Positions 1-14,030 of a stretch of DNA of 64,000 bases are shown here, in pieces; position 1 is the stretch's first letter; every line of letters begins with the position of its first letter. This DNA comes from Argopecten irradians (lineage: Eukaryota > Mollusca > Bivalvia > Pectinida > Pectinidae): positions 64,100,902-64,164,901 of the forward strand of contig NC_091134.1 of the NCBI RefSeq assembly GCF_041381155.1. Direction: 5' to 3'. The position numbers were made by a program, and so were the translations under genes. The notes under the pieces are model-generated. The model had not been told where the DNA came from and did not search any database. It saw only the letters and a list, made by a program, of their open reading frames with translations.

Positions 1-665
1 TCCATATAATATTCTCAGCAATTCACAACATTTCTTAGTTTAAATAATTTCCTTATTCACTTCGAATCAGCAGTTGATTCTAAGCCGGCGAGCTTTCACT
101 GCAAAGCTCGCTCCATTGCGGTAAACAACTTTTATTTCCGGACATGCGCAAAGTAGCATTTCTAAGCTTTGGGGCATTCACTTTTGACTTTCTGTCGGAC
201 CGTGCATAAGTCTAAAATAAAATTTTGTATATTTATATCTTTGGACCCCTTAACTTTCTAGACTTGTAATTTGGGGAAAGTTCATAACTTTTTAGGGCTA
301 TTACACCATATCTTGTCATTGTTTGTTTTACGGACCCTGAAAGATACGGATCATGCGGCTTTAATACTACATTGTTGTTCACACACAGATATCGAACTTC
401 TCACAACAAGTGGTGTGAAATTCACGCTATATTGGATCTGAGAGTGATAGCAAGCATGTCATACTCCAAATGAATGGATGCTTTTACAGTTTTATGGGGT
501 TTTTGTTCTTGTTTTTGTTTGTTTTTATTTTTATTTTTGTCCCTAAAATATCGTATGTTTGATTTCTGGGATAGATTAACTTGTTTTACAATCACATCAT
601 CTGCCATGTAAAACAGTTTGGTAAACTTTTACGTCAACATTGATTTCATCCTATTTTTTTCCCAG

Positions 666-712
666 ACACGTATACCAGCATTGATCACGTCCTCCTCCTT
701 GGTGAAGCTAAG
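666..712 (+). other. candidate 47-nt internal exon
   Basis: A T-rich pyrimidine tract ending in CCCAG precedes this stretch, and a consensus donor GTGAGT follows directly. Read after two leading bases it is open and gives 15 residues (TYTSIDHVLLLGEAK), ending on a codon boundary. No protein family is recognised. It does not join in frame to the ATG exon at 890-981 by any acceptor I could find, so it is either a 5'UTR exon of that gene or part of another transcript. The splice-site pair is the only real evidence. Confidence 0.3.
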
Positions 713-889
713 GTGAGTAGAAGATTGCAACTGTTTTATGTTTTTGTTGTTCATTCTAAATATTGTCATTACACCTTACTCCACCAACACAGGCGTAACT
801 CAATGTACCAAATCTACACAGATAGTCTCTGTCTGGGGATTAAATATCATCAAACAAACAAACACATTTATCTGGATTTATGGTAAAAC

Positions 890-981
890 ATGGCGGCTAC
901 TGGTCTCCTAATGATACTTCCAGATAATGGCGATGATTCCCTCCTGTCCATGTACCACCACTGTCCAGTGTCGCGAGCGAG
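890..981 (+). CDS. candidate first coding exon of an unidentified gene
   Basis: An ATG in good context (aacATGG) opens a 30-codon reading frame beginning MAATGLLMILPDNGDD and closed by a GTAATT donor after two bases of codon 31. The exon at 1134-1215 begins with the one base needed to finish an Arg codon. The product is not recognised: there is no clear signal peptide or motif. What can be seen is only an ordinary-looking, open, splice-bounded N-terminus. Further exons would lie to the right, but none could be identified between 1216 and 21883, so this may be a spurious assembly of chance splice sites. Confidence 0.33.
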
Positions 982-1133
982 GTAATTCTCGTATACTAAT
1001 TGATAATTAGGAACAGGCAGATCGATAGGTTCATACCAAAGACATCTTGCATAATGGTTATTCTGCGCATGCGCTGGTGTAGGAGTGAACCTGAATCGAT
1101 ATTGCAGTTCTACCTATTTTAATCCATCTTTAG

Positions 1134-1215
1134 AGAAGGCACTATCGGGAGAACACTGCTAGTATCAGCTGTGGGAATATATAAACGGTTATCACAAGGA
1201 AACAGGGAGAAAAAG
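1134..1215 (+). CDS. candidate second exon of the same unidentified gene
   Basis: Preceded by the pyrimidine-rich acceptor ATCCATCTTTAG and followed by a GTAGGA donor. It supplies one base to complete the split Arg codon and then 27 open codons containing GTIGRTLLVSAVGIYKRL, ending on a codon boundary. The phase fits the 890-981 exon. The family is not recognised and no continuing exon was located. Confidence 0.33.
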
Positions 1216-4200
1216 GTAGGAAACGAATTCATCATGTCTGACATTTATAACTAATGGTAATGTATAGTGATTTTGTTCTGATATCATAGCCTTTGGTCTA
1301 TTTCCATCAATACAAAATAATGATGTTTGTGTATCGTGCATGTAATGTTAGAAGACGGCTTTTATGTAGATCTTTAGTTGTATGTGTTTTGGAGGCTGCC
1401 TTGAGATGTATCAGGAATTATTACCCGTTAAGATCTGTCTCAGGGGACGTTAACCATGAAGCATTGTAATGAATCGAGACACGGTACACATTACGATGTG
1501 AGCCCAGGGGCTGCTATAGAGTGGGGTATGGTTATAGGTATCGTGGGGAGTCGTTGGCGTTAGAGATGGTATGTATCCGCTGGGAAGGAATCCGTGGGTT
1601 GAGGACACGATTTGTGATATTTCATTTAACCTAGTAAGTATATGTTATCCTGAAGGTTGTTATGATGAACTAGGTACAGGATATCAGGGTGTATGGTATT
1701 ATTAGAAAGTGTTTTTAGCTGATGAGGGTTTGATACTTATATGGTACATGCTTTGGTTAATTCCTATTGAGCAAGGTAGTTTGATGAAATGTGCACACTT
1801 CTGGAGGTTAAGGTCGTTATAGTACTGTACCAGGAAATGGAAGGCCTCGCCTCGGTAAGCACAGCACTGTAAGAACCATTTATTTACTATCGACCACTAA
1901 CAGAACACTATCGGGGTTCTAGTATACATCACAAACGGTTCGTAATGTATTAACTTTAGAAATATTCAGCCTGAATCACTTTGTTGAATCTACTCTGTAT
2001 CACATTACTGTATGTTTGACGCGTAGTGAGACAAATTCTGTAAACGTGATTTCGTTTATTTTGAAGATATGCACTCTATAACGTATGTCAATATTGTTAA
2101 CCATAGTCCGTCGATAAAATATCAATGATTGTGTCATAAAACGTAACATGAATAATGCATAACAGCCGATAGCTGTAGTAGTGATGTATTCCAATTAACT
2201 GTCTCAGATAATTACATTCTGACGCATTCCAACAACCTGCCGAATGATCATCCATTATCATACTTGTACTAGACCGCCGTGAAAGCTACATCATAAAAAA
2301 TATTTCGATTAACGGTAACAACACTATCACTATTCTACTGTAAAATAAGAAGTTCCTCATTACATGCTATAGCTATCCATTTTTGTGTGAACTTCTTTAA
2401 AACCAAAACTAAAGTGTTTGTTGTAACTTTAAAAAAACAACTGACGAGTGTGGAATAAATTCCATATCCAACAATCACGAGTTGTGTGACATATTTTTAC
2501 ATAGTTGTATCCGTTTATCATCCGATAGAAATGTAGACAGGTTAATATGAATGTGTAGATGCTGACAAATGCACATAAGGTGTAGTGATATTTTCACCAG
2601 TAAAAATGCATTGACTCAATTACAAAAGTCATAATTTGATAATGAAACCGTTAATATTCAATTCCTTTTAATTGAAAGTAAAAAATGAACACCAAACTTT
2701 AGTGTTTAATTCATAATATTAAATTCATTATTGATAAATTATGAAATGGGCCATTTAAAAACATAAATGCATTATAAAAGCAAAATGTCAATGAAATGAC
2801 GATAAGAAATTATCAACTCAACGTTATTTAACGTCATCTGTCAACGAAGATGGGCTGTAACTAAAATGTATTGCCTAGTAAAATATCTTCAGAAATATCT
2901 CCACTTACCGACCCACCATCATTCAGAACTTTCAAATAAATATCACTCCAAACTAGGTTGTAGATATAAACATAACTATTACATAGAATATTTTATTCAA
3001 GTTATAAAATACTCCAAAACGTTCCTAACATTTCATTTCATGCCAAAACATAATACCAGCTATTTCATTGAACATATACTCCACAAAGGGATTATATGTT
3101 AAGGAATATCCGCGATATGAACATGATATGATATACAACCCACACCATGAAGCTAATGGCGGCTCAGATGTGGTACCGTCGATAGTAAAAACAGGGAAGT
3201 TTGGTGAATTTGAAGAAAAGTGGATAGTATGCACTATCAAGATGTATTATCTCATCATAAGTTGGAACATGATGTTTCATGGCTTAAACATTTAGTTGTG
3301 CTGTTCAAATTTAATGTTACCGTGTTGTTGGAATGTAATGGTTCATGCCTTATTAAACATTCGACTAAGACAATTAGTTGTAATATTAGAATTTGATGTT
3401 GTTATTAAATATGCTACCGTGAATTTGTTTCTTTACCATGACCGTTTTAAATATCGGTACTGTAAATCCTTCAATACGGGACTTTCCTTCTAGTGAATTC
3501 CAATGCACCACGTGACTGGTTCAATCCCAGCACTGTCGTTACAAAGGCCAGCATTATGACGCCGTCGAAACCGACAACCTGCAATCATATGCCAAGACAT
3601 AATTTTAGCTTCACCTTCGACATTTCCAGACTCCGTGTCTTCATTTACAAAACGACAAGCAGAATGTGGACCCCTTCGAAAAACAAAATTGCCCGATATT
3701 GGTCTTACACTCAAAGCAAAAACGGGCTACATTTGCCTGCAGATAAAGACGATTGCTTTGAGCTGGTCACGTGAGGCAGGAAGTTTTATAGGTGCGTCGG
3801 ACTTTAATCGGATATTCTTCTTTGGTTCCGGATATTTTAGGCAGATGGAAGGAGCCAACATAATTAGAAAGTCCTTTTGGTGCCTCAAAGGTTAAAGGCT
3901 GAGACCATTTCGACATTGTCGGCGGATATTTGTTATTGAGAACGTTTCAGCTCACAGTTTGAGTAGGTTTACGTTGTAGGTTGGATGTTTTTGTTTAATG
4001 GCTCAAATGCATAAAGAACAATTAACTCATGAGACACTATCTTCTTATACCGCCAACGTATTATTATTAAGGACTACTAGTTCGGTTATTTTTACTTTCT
4101 CCTCGACCTTTTTGTCTTATTTATATCATTTAAATTCGGACCTTCATTGTTTTAGGAAAACCATTCAAAAATACATTGATTCCCTTTTATGCAATTATAT

Positions 4201-5037
4201 GTTAAGTTCCCGCCGTGATGTCACAAATCGTGTTGCAGACGTACACTCCCTCCATCTCTAGAGAGTTCCGTCGTGATTTATGGCCTACTTAGCCATGTTT
4301 ACCTTGTACATGGTTACCGGTTAGGAGATAAGAAAGTGTCCTCCCACACTTATACAAATACCAATACCCTGATGACTAAATGTCGATTTATATATAATGT
4401 TTAGTTCACGTGTTAATATCAGTTGTCAACATTGATACTTTACTTTGTTTCTTTTATCAAACTTCAAAGTGATTACAACAACATTTAGAATAACAACACA
4501 GATATTCAAGATGAGCATGCACACAGTAAACATATTGATTGAATATCTTAATGTGTTTGATTGAAATTGGCTCAGGCTATTTTTTGGGTGTGAAGCTATA
4601 GATTAAGAAAAATGATGTCACGATCATTTCCATCTAAATCCCAACTGAGCTGAAATATATTTGTTCTCAGTCATGCTCCATTTACCTATTAGATAAATTT
4701 CCTGTTAAACAGCCTGGGATTTTACCTGAATCAATATTAAATATTCTATAAAATGGTATGGCGTAGAGAGGATCAGGTGTGTGTAACATTACTGTCACAA
4801 GGTGGAGATGCGGTTAATAAACCATATACAGGTAAACAACGAGATAAGCTCTTACAGAATCGTATTACTCTCAATCCATGAGACTGTGTAGTGAACGGGT
4901 GCGAATCGTGATAGCATCCATTCCTATCTGTTACCAGTCTTCTATTTTCAGTATCATACATGTAGGTTTAAACTGATAATCATGTTGGATGTTGTAACAG
5001 TATGCTTCTGTAAGATAGCACTATTTAATCATCAAAA
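1216..5037. other. AT-rich stretch, no gene recognised
   Basis: Only short open frames with no recognisable family, no convincing chain of splice-compatible exons and no long tandem repeat were seen. The frames at 3490-3900 overlap on both strands and look like chance. Confidence 0.5.
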
Positions 5038-5705
5038 GTTTTGCTTGATGCCGCCCGTATTATTACAGGACTACCAATATATACCAAAAAAGAGTTTATT
5101 TATAAAGAGATTGGATGGCTTCCATTATCTAAACGGAGAGAGATAAGAAAATTAACCCTCTTTTATAATATTTAACATGACATTGCTCCCTCATATTTAT
5201 GAGATATCTTACCAGAAAACATCGGTGTCCTGTCAAACTATGACTTAAGAAATTTCCAGGACGTGAGGCAACATCGTTATAGACTCCAACACACATTAAA
5301 CTCTTTCTTTCCTTCAACTTCTTCTCTTTGGAATAATTTAGATCTATCTATGAGAAATTCTCCAACTTTAAATACCTTCAAATCAAATCTAATTAAATCT
5401 TTCCTTCCAGAAACCAATTTGTGTTTCCTAAATTTTGGTACTAGACGGCTTAATATTCTCCATTGTAGATTAAGAAATAGAGCAAGTACTTTGAATTACG
5501 ATCTGTTCATATCCAATCTTTTGCCTTCAGCACGCTGTGAATGTGGATTCACGTGCGAAGACTCTTATTACTTTTTCCTTACAAGATACATTACTAAGAG
5601 GAGATGCAGTTCTAGAAAATGATGCTAAATTGATATTGATAGTACTGGCAGGTTTTGACATTATGAGCTTCCTATCCCATTTCCTATATCTATCCTATAT
5701 CTTAG
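5038..5705 (+). pseudogene. broken 3' fragment of a non-LTR retrotransposon reverse-transcriptase ORF
   Basis: One frame from 5038 reads DAARIITGLPIYTKKEF, then GWLPLSKRREIRKL, then SSLWNNLDLSMRN, GTRRLNILHCRLRN and a cysteine motif CECGFTCEDSYYFF. This order is the usual C-terminal end of jockey/CR1-like LINE ORF2 proteins, downstream of the polymerase domain. The frame is broken by stop codons at 5173-5175 (TAA) and 5200-5202 (TGA). Near 5590 a frameshift moves the family's LLRGD continuation to another frame. The 5' part (endonuclease and polymerase palm) is absent. It is a dead 5'-truncated insertion. The end near 5705, followed by a TTAA-rich tail, is approximate. Confidence 0.8.
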
Positions 5706-8700
5706 TTAATTAATTAATTGCATGTTATACCTATTTCAACAGTATAAATCAGTTGTATCTAGTGCCAGTGTAATGTTTTCTATGGAAAGTGTATAATGGA
5801 CAACGTTTTATGAAAGTAATCGATCGGTGTTTCCCAGCCAGTCAGATAACTATGTACACAATTATCACGTTTACCAATAATTAAAAGTTAATCAATAACA
5901 AATAACCATTCTCCTCCATCTTTCCCTTTTCTCCTTCATTCTTAATATTGAAAATTTTGATTCATATTATAAATATTTATTGTCTACATTGCTGTCCATT
6001 ATGTATATATTAATATTATGTATTCGGGAGAGGACGTTACTAAGTTGGCAAAACTTGTGTCCAATCCCTGTTGTCAATAATTTACGACAATAAAAATGTG
6101 TTTAAAAACAAACAGTATTGCTCCTCGTGTTTCGATCCGAGACAGACAAAAACAGATGCCGTTCCCTATCCAGAAAGATAACACGTCATACTAATGCACG
6201 TTACAAATAGAATACGGATAACATGTAAAACAGTAAGTCCTATCGTACAATACTTCTCTATACAATATATTAATATAGTTATCTGTTGTGTGTTTCATTA
6301 CCTATTTTATTTTCAAAACTTACTTTGGTAATGGTTTGGTAAAGAAAGAAATGACGTCATAGAAAGTAGAAAACACTACAAACTAGATCACAAACAAAAA
6401 TTATTTTATATGAAAAAAAATCAGAATGTTTTCTTTTACTATGTAAAATGTCTTTGCTATTGAATCGCAAACCCCATTAAATCATCATTTTGAAATATGT
6501 GTTTAGCACTGAATCCAATGAGGAAAATGACGTTTTCATACTTATGGACCGGTACTGTAGTTAGCCTACCTTGTTATATGATAAAACTTCCTAATTTCTA
6601 TATTTACAATGATAAAAATGAATACAAAGAAAAATGTTTTTGAAAAGAAATACACCACAGCAGCCAAAATTAATGTCCACATGCAATACAAAGAGAAAGT
6701 CGTCCTTATTAAATCATCACAATTTTAAGAAATGCAAACCAAACTGCGACAAAAAAGTCTAACCAGTATATTATTATTCCACATGGCGGAGTGTCTGCTG
6801 TCGGTAGTATCCAGTGGGATACACTGTATGGTGCTGATGAACGATCCTGGGTGGAAAATAAGGTCACTGTCGGTCAATAGTCGATAATACCTCATAATTA
6901 TAAGTTCACCATACATGTTCCACCATGTTCCAAAGCATATATACAATTAATTACACAGCCGTATGGACACTCGCCGCAGTAACGTAAATGTGATTATAAT
7001 ATAGAGATAATATAACACGACAGTCTGTTTATAAGATTCGGTCAGGGATGTATTGGTGTATACTTCCTTGTACAGAAGGAACATCAAAGATGTGCTCACA
7101 GGGATTCCAGAACATGTTCATCTCATTAAGAGAGCCCTTTAGAGCTATCATAAACTATCTGTTGGTACTTTTTATAACGAAAATTACATTTCAACTTGTT
7201 TTAAACAAGAAAATATTTACGAACCCAATTGATTTTAAAGGCTGTATTCAATACTTTTCAAAAACAAATCAAATGTTTTATGATCGAATAAATTGTATAA
7301 AATGATTCATATCAAACATATACGTTTATAATACGTGCCATACTTCTTGACCCTGGATATTAAATTCGAGTATTTATTATATATGATTATTTAAGTTTAA
7401 ACAATAGTTTATTCCAATAAACTCTGATATACATCCCATACAAGCTGGCATTATTTGTTTGTTGTTATTTATCTTCATGAGGTTAAGTGTAAATAATATA
7501 GCACGTGAAACCACCGTCCTATATATAGTCACTTTCTGTTGACACTGGCCATTGACCAATGCAGTCGTATTTGATTATAGTACATTGGTAAGATGCGAAC
7601 AGGTGCGATACCCTAGAATACGTTAATAAACACAGACCCAAAGGTAGTATTGATTCGGGTGTATGTTACAGTTCACTGACCACACACTTTCATTACCATC
7701 AAGTTGTCGGTTTTTTTTTTAGGATAGCTTGTTTTGTTTACGTTGTACTTTATTTCGTTTGTTGTTTAGCTGTTTTTTTCTCCTTGTTTTGTTTGGATAA
7801 AGACCAACGGTTATACTCCAGCAAAACGATAATTACTGTGTACATTTTAAATTGGTAACTTTGGAAATATAAATATTATATAAATCGTAGAGGTTACGTA
7901 CTATAACTACTACGTTATAACCACACGTTTGTTGTTAGACGTGTGTGATATAAACGTGTTTCACTGTATTATTCTCACTTTACTGTTTTAAGAACGAATT
8001 ACTGAATAAGAAGCAGTTAACAATAAAGATGAATATGTAATTTAAAGCTACATAAAATATTGACATTTTATTGCGTTCAAATACGAACAAACAAATGCGA
8101 GGCAAAGTTTATTTTGAATGTTTATTAATTGAAGACATCATTAGCAGCTATCTGTTCCGTTAATGTTATGATGTATCAACGTTTAATTTTTTTTGTTCTC
8201 CTATCCTAGAAGTTATTTTCCTATTCCTTCTTTTATATTCATATCTGTAAAATATTGTCTTGAACTTAAACATAAAAATAAAGGAATAATTAAGGCACTA
8301 TCAATTTATTCATAAAGCATTTTTCATTTGAAAAATTTATTTCTGAAAGAACAATCATGGTTTTAAATTTTAAAAGTCTTATCCAATAGCATGCTGTTTT
8401 TTTCTGTCGGGGCGGGATAAGCATACATTACTAATTTTTATAGCATTAAGACAATACGGATTTAATGGATGAATTAAAAGTACGTACTGTCATGTTTCTT
8501 TCCACTATCCCGAGCCGTTTTAAAATTAGATTTTCCACTTACCTTTAGTCAGGAAACAATAAGATTCTAAGCGTCATTCCAGATTTATAAACCACTATCA
8601 ACTGCCGATGACAATAATATGGCGAGTAAACCCTATATTTGTTGCTAACCAAAATGTCGTCATATTGAGAATGTCAGACTATCATTTAAATTCTAAAACT

Positions 8701-11700
8701 TGAAATTGATATCCTTCCAAAATTATCCGATCGGTGAAATCATGATCGTTTAAAAAAAATCCCAACAGGTCGCACCCGCATCTGCAATAATAAAGGTTTA
8801 TATAAATACACAGTAACTAAACACTTTTCACACCATTTAAACAGTGAAAAATGTAACTGTAAAATAATTTATTGTCAAAAGAATCTGTTCAGATCAATAG
8901 TCGAAATGTTGGTTATATTTTTTGACCTTTTCATGGTTATTAAGAAGCAGTCGGAAATAAAAAATTCCTGTGGGTCCCTTATAAATAAAACTGATAAACA
9001 AAACTCCCAATACACAGAATGATGTCGACAGTCACAATTTCGATTAATAGGTTTCTGAGTTATACCGAATGTTCCGTAATTATCATTATCGGAACGGAAT
9101 AGTAATACCAAGTGTGAAAATATTTAACATGAAAGTGTTTTTGGTATTTGATTATCATTCTAGGATTGTTTGATCAGCCAAGCAGCGTAAACTGACTGTG
9201 AGGAAGCTAACTGTGAGAGAGATGTATCTGGTCCATTAGCGATCATTATAAATGACAATGTAAACATGTCATAGAAATGGTGAAGCATTAATCCGGAATA
9301 GTTATATATAATCCTTCTAGGAGGCTTGCCCTGGTAGACGCATCCTTTGAATAAAGATAAAATAAATAGAAAAATACACCGAAATCTTTATCGGCGTCCT
9401 TAAAAGTGTACATTTTTTCTTTTGAGGTTATCCTTATATATTTCGCAAAAAGCAAATTGAAGTATCAAAGTGCAGTATCTCATTACAGATTTGTCATATG
9501 TTGGAGATCCTATTATTAGTCTATTTCCTCACTGAGTTTTTCATACACATATACTACATTTTATCTGAACATGTGACACGACCTATATTGGTTAAAAACA
9601 AGGTATTGCCTTGACCCTACGAAATGCCAAGAACTGAACTGAACTGGATTTTATTGCTGACATTACTTCTAATTTTTCTTCTCTATAAGGAACTTTGTTA
9701 TACTTACTAAAATTTTCGCAAGTCATGTCCGTGCCTTTCGCGACTGAAACACTAGAAATATACTTATGTAGACAAAAACAGGGCGCCTGACAGTAAGACC
9801 GTCCGACGCTCTGGCCTCTGTCACGTGTCATTGTATAACAGCAGTGACATGTGACGGGTCATAGGTATGGAATCGATATGGCAGATTTCCTAAGGGAGAC
9901 TAAGCTCAAAACACATTATACGATTAATAATTTATCTTAGGGAGCGTTACTGGAAACATCACACAGTATCATGAGCACGTCGGCCTCGGCTGTCAACTCG
10001 GATTATACTTAAACATGTACATCATGTATTTTCCATGAACTACTGTATAAATCGTACAACTATCGTGATAGAAATCACGCTTTCTGGTTTTAAATTTATC
10101 GCAACCATGATAAATATTCACAAATCACATGTCTGTGTTAATAAAAAAATAGTTCAAATGACTAGTTAAGACACAGATGAAAATCTCTAAAGGTATGCTC
10201 CTAATTCAGTTAATACAAAAATTAAAGCCCTTACATTGATGTTAAAACAAAACAATTCGAAACAAATTCAAAAGGGGGCACAATGTTGACATTAAGAACG
10301 TCCTGCTTCCTCCTCCTCTGAATGTGGTCGCTTGGGATCTAGGACGTGTCAGGATTTGTTATTAACGGAAACCGAATATAACGCGTTGACCTGATACGAC
10401 TGAAGACCTTGGAGATGCTGTTTTGTACTCTTTACTAAAGGAAGCCTTTCATGTCCACCATCGATTTTCTATAATGTCCTATTTAGCCTGTGTAAAGAGA
10501 CAAAGGACGATTAACTTTCTTATCGTTTGGTGCTCAATCCCCATTATGTTCAAGCAATTTCCGCTTGGCGAACGTTTTAAGGTCAATATTTCTAGCATGA
10601 CCAATGTCATTAATGTGGAATGGGAATATATTTTATCCATCACATCCAGAATGTGATTTATAAATAAGAAATAAACAGATAAATACGCAGTTTTTAAGTT
10701 CTTTACTTATATTAGGATAACTAGTTTAAGGCAGTATCATTCTGTATTAAACATCTATTGATCCGTCCATCTATTATAGCATCCTTATCCTGTAACCCAT
10801 ACAACACTTTCGATTAGAAAGTGATAAATGCAATAAACAATAAAAATGACGTTAAGTCTACCCTGTCAAAACGATAATACCCCGGCTGTAAAACCACATA
10901 ATATAGAAGACAATGCCCATCGTAAGTTATCTCACATTTGGACAGCTTTAGAGAGCAATTTTCTGTACCCATGGAAACTACATTCTGGAATGACATGTAA
11001 TTATACACTCCGAATAATTTACTTAAAAAAAAACGACACTTTGTTTTTACGATTTGCGGATCAATGTTTGATCAAGCAATCGTGTTAGATTTATAGGAGC
11101 TATAATCCTCTTTTTTGAGGTTAGTAATCAGAAATTAAAATTTATTTTTTGGGTATGTGGCAAATTAAATTGGCTATTTCTGGTGCTCTTTGCCATGCTT
11201 TATGTAGTAAGGCGTATCATGTAAATTCAGATTCAATGAATTGTAATATTTGTAAAATATAATATCATTATTTAGATCATTTGGAAAGAGGTATACAATT
11301 CCTTGTACGAAATCTTTATCCACTATAGCCATGGTAATGAGCCAGAGCTAATAGTTTTACCCTTAAATTCACGACTACGATATATATGTATTGTTTAACA
11401 GTTTCATACCATTAAAGACGAGAATAGACGTAAAACAAACCACTGAATATCGTCAGCATTGTCCTAAATAACAAGAACAGCTTTTAACGACCAAATACAT
11501 TTAGTAAAACATTGTATGAAAATAAAATAATGTTGCCATTTTTGGTCACTATTTCAAATTGTCTATTGCTTTATTGTGCAGAACATAGCTGTAAAAAGAA
11601 ACAAGAAAACAAAAAAGTTTTCTTTTTTTCCTGAATTTATATAACTAAATAAAACTGGAAATAGTTGTCGTACTTTGTCTTCTTGCTAAAAGAATAAAAT

Positions 11701-13991
11701 TCATGGCTATTGTTATATGTGTTTAATATGTAAATAATGTAAAGTAAGGTACATTACATGTAAAACGTTATCCATATATTAGGACCACGTAGGCAATGCT
11801 TTATCCTATCTTACTCCTACGTTATACAAGGACAATATCAATTATCTTTACGTTGGATAATGAAACTGTATAATCATGTAAATTTACCCGGACAAGCGTA
11901 TTGAACATATATACACTGGTTTCATTACCTAGGCTAAAATATTGGTGGCAGCTTATTGATTGTGTTTTATATTTAGACACGAAATGGCTTGAAAGAAACC
12001 AAGCAGAAAATGGAACAACGTTGATCTTTGATCAGTCTGCCGCTGTCACTTTTAAACATCTGATTTTCGCCTAGAATCGTTTTCCTTTTAGATTGTCGCT
12101 ATAGTAACGTCATACTGAACATTTGATGTTCTATCGAGCTACTATCTTCTAAGAATAATTTCACTTTGGTTCGGATCGCATTGTTACAAGCGGTTGATAA
12201 TATTAATGTTGGTCTGACTCAACTACATTGATGTTTTTAAACTATGTATGATTTAATTATAACGGGTATTTACATTGGCTTATAAAAAGTTATCGGCCAA
12301 TTAATGAGAAAATGGCGTCGCCGTTTGTAACGTCGCTTCTGATTGGCTGAGATAACGGCGTACTGATTTCATAGAAAATCAGCTCCAAAATGAATAAGTG
12401 ATTTTGAAGAGTTTATTTAGTGTACACTCAGATTTTTGTGTTATATCTTCATAACATAAAAACCTATTCAAGGTAATCCTTAAATATTCAAACACGGACT
12501 ACAAATTGTGTTGGTTTTATTTGCATAAAATACATTACAATTTCATCAATATGCCCAAAGTCGATAATGTCAGCTGGAAGTTTAACAGGAAAGAATTCTA
12601 ACTTGAGTAATACTTCACTACGTAGACTGTTAAGTCCGTAATTCGTGAGGATTATTAATAAGTCCGTAATGCCAAGGACCAATTGTTGATACCTTATATC
12701 ATTAATCAAGTTACTTTCATTGAAATGAAACAGCTATTTTGGATATTCTGTGGACCCTCAGTGAACAAGTATTGTATTAGCATCTGGTGTTTCATTCATA
12801 ATCTTATCTGCTGTTGGATAAATGAATTTAATTGAGATCACTTTGAAACTCTGGTAACTTGTGCGTTCCCCGTTATGATGAACAATGCCAATATTGATTT
12901 TCCATTCTTTCTTCAGTATGAAAATTAATCTCATAATGACAAACAACAACGAAATTGCCAAATATTCCCATAAATCATATATATGACTTGATATCTGTAA
13001 AATCACATTGAATCACATAATTAACACAGCGTCATGGTTACGGTACGTGAGATGTTGTATCTTCAGTATGTGTATGATTTGGCCTGACATGATTACGTGC
13101 TAATGACAGACCCTCGGGATGAACTGGAGGGACCCCGGGGAAATATACTCCGTACACAGATTACACTGTGCGGACATCTATTGGTGTAACCATTGATTTG
13201 GGATGGCAAATCAAATTAGCTGTTCGGGAAACAATATCAATTCATACTAAAAAAGGATAAAATTGATTTGTAGACAAAGACTGGATATAAACTAAGGGAA
13301 GAAAGGTTGGTTGATTTTACAACAAGGCGAAAACAACTAAATAATAAACAGCATAAAAAGTCATGTTTGTCTATTGTGCAGCAAATGAGAAACAAGAGAA
13401 ATCAATAATTGAGAGGTGGGAGGACACAGGAGAACCCCACAAAAACTCACGTTGTCGGGCAGGTGACCTCTCAATATGTGGTTGGGAAGTCAAACCCTAC
13501 TGGTGAATAGCAAAGGTGTTACCACTTTGCAATCCGACCACTAAAATGAAATTATGACTCGGTCCAACATTGGTTTTTTTACATAAAAGTAACCACGTGT
13601 CATATGAGAGTATGTGACATCCACCACAAATACATTATCGTAAACATTGATATCAGTTCAAAATTCTTTAAAAATCGACTATTGCCAAGCCTGTGTAACA
13701 TGTGAATTTTTCCTAAATGTGTTAATTAATATAAAGTTTGTTGTGAAATGGTTTCTGTGTCCACGTTATGACGTTATGACAATTATCACTTTACCACAAT
13801 AAATACCAAAGCATCGTTTTGTAAGCTCGCCCTGGTATTCGTGGGCGATATTTCCGCCTGTCTCCTGTGTAAACAGATTCCAAGCACTGCCGTTATATGA
13901 TTCATTCAGACAACACTATAAGGACAGGACATGTCAAACTCAGTAATCCATGCAGTAATATTCCATTTATATATTAACAGTTTCAACCAAT

Positions 13992-14030
13992 GACGAAATT
14001 GCAATGAATTTTCTGTCATTGCAATTCGTC
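13992..14030. repeat. short inverted repeat (hairpin)
   Basis: Arms GACGAAATTGCAATGA and TCATTGCAATTCGTC pair with one bulged base around an 8-nt spacer. No flanking gene suggests a function. Confidence 0.6.

Noticed and set aside
12290..12370. CpG-richer patch with ATGGCGTCGCCG as a gene start
   Set aside because: The frame closes after twelve codons and no donor within it leads to a compatible exon.
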